A program made the position numbers and the translations under genes. A stretch of 64,000 nucleotides of DNA from Anopheles merus (taxonomy: Eukaryota > Arthropoda > Insecta > Diptera > Culicidae), in contig NC_054084.1 of NCBI RefSeq assembly GCF_017562075.2, positions 6,862,001-6,926,000 of the forward strand, in the 5' to 3' direction. Each line of letters starts with the position of its first letter. The stretch's first letter is position 1. Positions 60,607 through 64,000 of the stretch are shown here, one piece after another. The notes below the pieces were generated by a model. The model was not told where the DNA came from. It did not search any database and saw only the letters and a list, made by a program, of their open reading frames with translations.

Positions 60607-62042
60607 GTTCGTTTGCTACGCTTCGATGGCGCTATCATGGAGAATAAATTACCTTCACTTTATCGCCACCGCAAACTGCTCCCATCCATGGCGTGGAACC
60701 ATTGGGCGCAACCGTTTGGGGCCGAGCACGTACAAACGTACAGCTCCCCAGGGACCGCGGTCAGTTCTCGACCTATGTGTGTGTGTGTGCTCCCGAAGCA
60801 CCGGCATAAAGCATCGGCGTACCAGTTTGCGACAACATCTTAAATTTTCGCTTACCTTCCCGTTCCGTTCCGGCAGGAAACGGCATCGCAGCTTGAAGGG
60901 ATTTGGGAGAGGTTTGAAATTTATCGAGTGCCAACGGTGTTGCGGTGGGTACGAGCGCGCAGAGTAAAGCGCAAGAGTAAACACAGCCCTACAGGAACGG
61001 AACGGGGCCACTGTTTTCTCACTAAAATACATCAATAACAAACGGATTTTCGTGCAGGTCCGGGCTACCAAGCGGTCCCATGTGGTTGTGGCTGTGCTTC
61101 ACTCGGGCACACCTTTGCACCGGTCCAGCCCACACAGTCGCTCATCGGAAGGCGATTCCTTTTATCGACAGGACGGTAAATAAAGGTGAACTAACGCGGC
61201 AAGGAGCTGCGCGCAACGGAAGGGGCAGCAGAAAAGGTGCGCCGGAATATAAATTAGGTTAAACGGAGGTTCCAAACCAACCGTGACCGGTTGTCCTTCG
61301 CCCGTTTTATGCGATAAACAATTTTCACTTTCCCTTCGCACAAGTGTGCGGGAAGAGAAAACGGAAAACCTGCTGCCACAAGGCTGGAACGTTCCAATGT
61401 CACGAACAAGGCTGCTAGCTTACGGTACGGTACGGTAGGGTGTGGATAAAAGGCGCATGCTACAAGTGGGAACCGACCGGTAAGTGCCCTTCGAGACACA
61501 CTGCACACAGCAACGCAAACACGTGTCCTCTTTTAGGGCGCTAAAGCTGCCGCGACATCGTGCTCGCGCTGCCAGTGCAGATTAACCCAATTTCGGCGAA
61601 ACAGATGAAAGCTTTTACTTCGCCGAACCGATAGGCGCGGTGCCGTAAAAGTCACAGCGTTTGATAAGAAATGGTTCCGCAAAACGATTATGGTTACAGG
61701 TTTTGGTGGGTTTTCGAACAAGTGCCACGAAAAAGTCCGTTCCTTTAAGACGCTTTGGCGTCTGCTTTTTATCTGCTTCTGTGCGTGAACCTTAGCCTTA
61801 GTCGAGTAATTCGAATGATGGATAAGATTTGGTTGAGCGGATCCAAATTAAATCAAGCCTGTGGAGCTGATTGCCTCAATACAATGCGAGCGAGCGACAG
61901 GGACACTTAAAGCTTAGCGCAGGAGATGACTGCTCGGTTCATTACACAGAAACGGGGTGATGTGAGTTCATTCGATATTTGGGTTTTTGTTTTTAGACAG
62001 TGCAAGGTCTAGCTTGAAACGAACTAAAATTGATGCTATGAA

Positions 62043-62059
62043 ACGCCCAAATGTATGCA
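62043..62059 (+). repeat. Dispersed 17-bp motif copy
   Basis: ACGCCCAAATGTATGCA, 15 of 17. About 0.9 kb upstream of the P450 start codon. Confidence 0.65.
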
Positions 62060-62870
62060 ATGTATGTACAAAATCGTCTCATTAGGATTTCATCGTGATT
62101 AGGCGAGTCTTCTTAAATTTCCAGATTATCAAAATAACTAAAAATAATTTCTTAAAAAAATTTAATTTTTCATACAAGATTTTAAAACCATTACCTATGG
62201 TTGGACACCTGAAGGCGACAGTTTTTATTCAGCTTGTCTGTCTCACACAGAATTGTTGTAAAATGTAAACAATCGCGGTCTCATGGAAAAATCCAACATG
62301 CAACTTCGTCGATCACAACAGCTGTTACCGGCATACCGAGAAACACGTCTCGATAACATTACTCGATCATTGTTGTTCTAGGCGCTGCTTTGCAAAGTAT
62401 AAAGTATGAAAACATTTTCCTGTGGTGCTCGATAGCGACACGGGATGAAGTGTTGCTCAGGGAAACTAGCGTCATTGCCATCCTCTTCGCTTATCAATTC
62501 AATCCGCAAACTGAAAACAAAGATTGTCTACAGGCTGTACAAAGACACTACCGAAGTGCTGTAGAAAGTAGTACAAACAGTAAACACACAACGCAACGTA
62601 AACAACAGCTCAACCAAAGCGTCTGTTGTCGGTGGCGGGAAACTGTGGTGCTCCCTAAAACAGAAATCGACCGACTTTCGTACATCTTTGTTGTTTCAGC
62701 TGTTTTCCCTAATGGACAGAGCTGTACTACCAACCGCGAATGGCACTGCCATCATCCCAGACCGACGTTAAACACTTGAGCCCCTCAGCGAAACGATCGA
62801 TTCTACACGCACGTGTACTGCAATCAGCTACGACCTGCACCGGGCATAATGTGAAATAAATCGTACTCCA

Positions 62871-62879
62871 GTCACGCAA
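62871..62879 (-). promoter_or_regulatory. Candidate XRE-like site (TTGCGTGAC) upstream of the P450
   Basis: The minus strand reads TTGCGTGAC, containing the AhR/ARNT (insect spineless/tango) core GCGTG in a good context. It lies about 45 bp upstream of the putative initiator. A palindromic E-box CACGTG lies at 62810-62815. Such sites are known to drive xenobiotic induction of some insect CYP6 genes; function here is inference. Confidence 0.3.
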
Positions 62880-62886
62880 CAGCCGG

Positions 62887-62923
62887 TTTAAATTCTGTCA
62901 CCTTCGATCGGTTCGGTTTCAGT
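62887..62923 (+). promoter_or_regulatory. Candidate core promoter of the P450 gene (TATA-like plus initiator)
   Basis: TTTAAA at 62887-62892 lies about 30 bp upstream of TCAGT at 62919-62923, which matches the arthropod initiator TCAKTY over five bases. If the A at 62921 is +1, the leader is only 28 nt before the ATG at 62949. The spacing is right for TATA-Inr, but both elements are short, so chance is possible. Confidence 0.45.
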
Positions 62924-62948
62924 ACCGCGCTACCACGGCTGCCAAGCC

Positions 62949-64000
62949 ATGCTGATCGTCGCCGTGTTTGTGGCCTTCTTTGGCATCTTTTGGATCTACT
63001 TTCACTTCCGGCAGCGGTATCTGTTCTGGCTGAATCGCGATGTGCCGTACCTGGAGCCGACGTTCCCGTTTGGGAATATGATAGACATCTTCAATCCCAA
63101 CATTCACTTTGCGCATCTCATCCAGAAGCTGTACCGACAGCTGAAGGATCGGGGTGACTATGTTGGACTTTTCTTCTTTCGCGATCCCGTGCTGCTTGTG
63201 CTGTCGCCCGAGTTCGCCCGCACGGTTATGGTGAAGGACTTTAACTACTTCGTCGATCGCGGTGTGTACAGTAATGAAGAGTTTGATCCACTGTCGGCGA
63301 ACCTGTTCTTCATGGAGGGTGCGAAATGGCGAAAGCTACGATCGAAGCTAACGCCAACCTTTACCTCCGGCAAGATGAAAGCCATGTTCCACACCATTGT
63401 GGACGTAGCGACCCGGCTGGACCAGCATCTTGGTGAGCGGTGTGTCAGAATGCAGCGGATAGACATTAAAGAGCTGCTAGCGCGCTTCATGACGGACGTG
63501 ATCGGTTCGTGTGCGTTCGGGATCGAGTGTAACACGCTGGAAAATCCCAACTCCCAGTTCCGACAGATGGGCAAGCGGATGATCAACCTACCGAAGCTGA
63601 AATCGCTCAAAGTGTTCTTCGCCATGATGTTCCGCAAGCAGGCCCAAGCACTCGGGATACGCTACAACGACAAAGACGTGGCCGATTTCTTCATGAATGT
63701 CGTGCGGGACACCATACGCTATCGGGCCGAGAACGGTGTGCGGCGGGATGACTTCATGCAGCTGCTGATCGACATGATGCAGGAAAATGGTGCCGGTGCT
63801 GGTGAATCGCTCACGTTTGAGGAGGTCGCCGCCCAGGCGTTTGTGTTCTTTTTCGGTGGTTTTGAAACGTCCACGACCACGCTGACGTTTGCGCTACATT
63901 TGCTGGCGCAGCATCCGAAGGCGCAGCGGAAGGCCCGGAAGTGTGTGCGCAGTACACTGGCCAAGCACGGCAATGAGATGACGTACGAAGCGATTAAGGA
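62949..64000 (+). CDS. Cytochrome P450, CYP6-type, 5' part (truncated by window end)
   Basis: Microsomal haem mono-oxygenase; CYP6 enzymes oxidise xenobiotics, plant compounds and some endogenous lipids, with electrons from NADPH-P450 reductase in the ER membrane. 350 codons are visible with no intron, of roughly 500 expected. An N-terminal signal anchor spans residues 2-18, followed by basic RQR and the Pro-rich VPYLEPTFPFGN segment typical of CYP6. The C-helix WxxxR is W127-R131, followed by the CYP6-like LTPTFTSGKMK. The I-helix oxygen-binding motif is GGFETS at 303-308, where the usual first residue Ala is Gly. The K-helix ExxR and the haem-Cys loop lie beyond the window. The start was chosen because the anchor follows directly and the promoter lies just upstream. 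Family confident, subfamily not. Confidence 0.95.
   Translation, partial: MLIVAVFVAFFGIFWIYFHFRQRYLFWLNRDVPYLEPTFPFGNMIDIFNPNIHFAHLIQKLYRQLKDRGDYVGLFFFRDPVLLVLSPEFARTVMVKDFNYFVDRGVYSNEEFDPLSANLFFMEGAKWRKLRSKLTPTFTSGKMKAMFHTIVDVATRLDQHLGERCVRMQRIDIKELLARFMTDVIGSCAFGIECNTLENPNSQFRQMGKRMINLPKLKSLKVFFAMMFRKQAQALGIRYNDKDVADFFMNVVRDTIRYRAENGVRRDDFMQLLIDMMQENGAGAGESLTFEEVAAQAFVFFFGGFETSTTTLTFALHLLAQHPKAQRKARKCVRSTLAKHGNEMTYEAIK

Larger units (their letters stand above)
50960..62886. other. Non-coding region upstream of the P450 gene
   Basis: No convincing exon. It contains (AAAT)6 at 52868-52891, (CT)28 at 58297-58352, (CT)11 at 60585-60606, and motif copies at 57810, 60112 and 62043. The last few hundred bases probably carry P450 regulatory sites. 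Confidence 0.5.

Noticed and set aside
62390..62779. Plus-strand open frame of 129 codons just upstream of the P450
   Set aside because: It has no recognisable domain, and the P450 has its own start and promoter. Probably chance.
1..64000. CRISPR arrays, operons, phage or plasmid features
   Set aside because: The sequence is eukaryotic, with intron-rich genes. The simple repeats are microsatellites without spacer structure.
1..64000. tRNA and rRNA genes
   Set aside because: A scan for B-box-like GGTTCGANTCC and rRNA-like stretches found no partner A-box or cloverleaf. The scan was by eye and not exhaustive.
1..64000. Autonomous transposons or endogenous viral sequences
   Set aside because: No reverse transcriptase, transposase, integrase or capsid-like protein segment was seen in any frame.

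Overview
The window looks like nuclear DNA of a mosquito, most probably an Anopheles. The evidence is intron-rich genes with arthropod-type coding sequence, GC-rich third codon positions in exons against AT-rich introns, abundant CA/GT, CT and AGC microsatellites, and an insect CYP6-type cytochrome P450. I saw no bacterial, plasmid or viral genes and no transposon proteins.

Layout. (1) 1-3116: 3' flank and probable 3' UTR of the channel gene. (2) 3117-23357, minus strand: a complete voltage-gated potassium channel of the Shaw (Kv3) class, most like the paralogue called Shawl in Drosophila. It was rebuilt from 11 coding exons with GT-AG introns and continuous phase, giving 661 codons plus a stop. 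It has a zinc-binding T1 domain, S1-S6, a TVGYG filter and a PVP hinge. (3) 23358-62948: about 39.6 kb in which I find no convincing coding exon. It probably holds the channel's 5' UTR exon(s) and promoter plus intergenic DNA. (4) 62949-64000, plus strand: the first 350 codons of a CYP6-type P450, cut by the window edge before the heme-binding loop, with a plausible TATA/initiator core promoter just upstream.

The two genes are divergently oriented and have unrelated jobs (neuronal/muscle K+ current; microsomal oxidation), so no functional cooperation is implied.

The least explained signal is a dispersed 17-bp motif, consensus RCGCCTAAATGTATGCA, usually preceded by AA and followed by A. I count about 18 copies on both strands between 14.5 and 62.1 kb, three of them identical over all 17 bases. 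Most sit in AT-rich troughs of the introns and the non-coding desert. One cluster of three copies (18605-18724) lies inside a 144-bp element with 9-bp imperfect inverted ends and a 5-bp flanking direct repeat, which suggests a link to a miniature transposon. The flanks of the solitary copies do not match one another, which looks more like a protein-binding site. All positions were read by eye; no similarity search was run.
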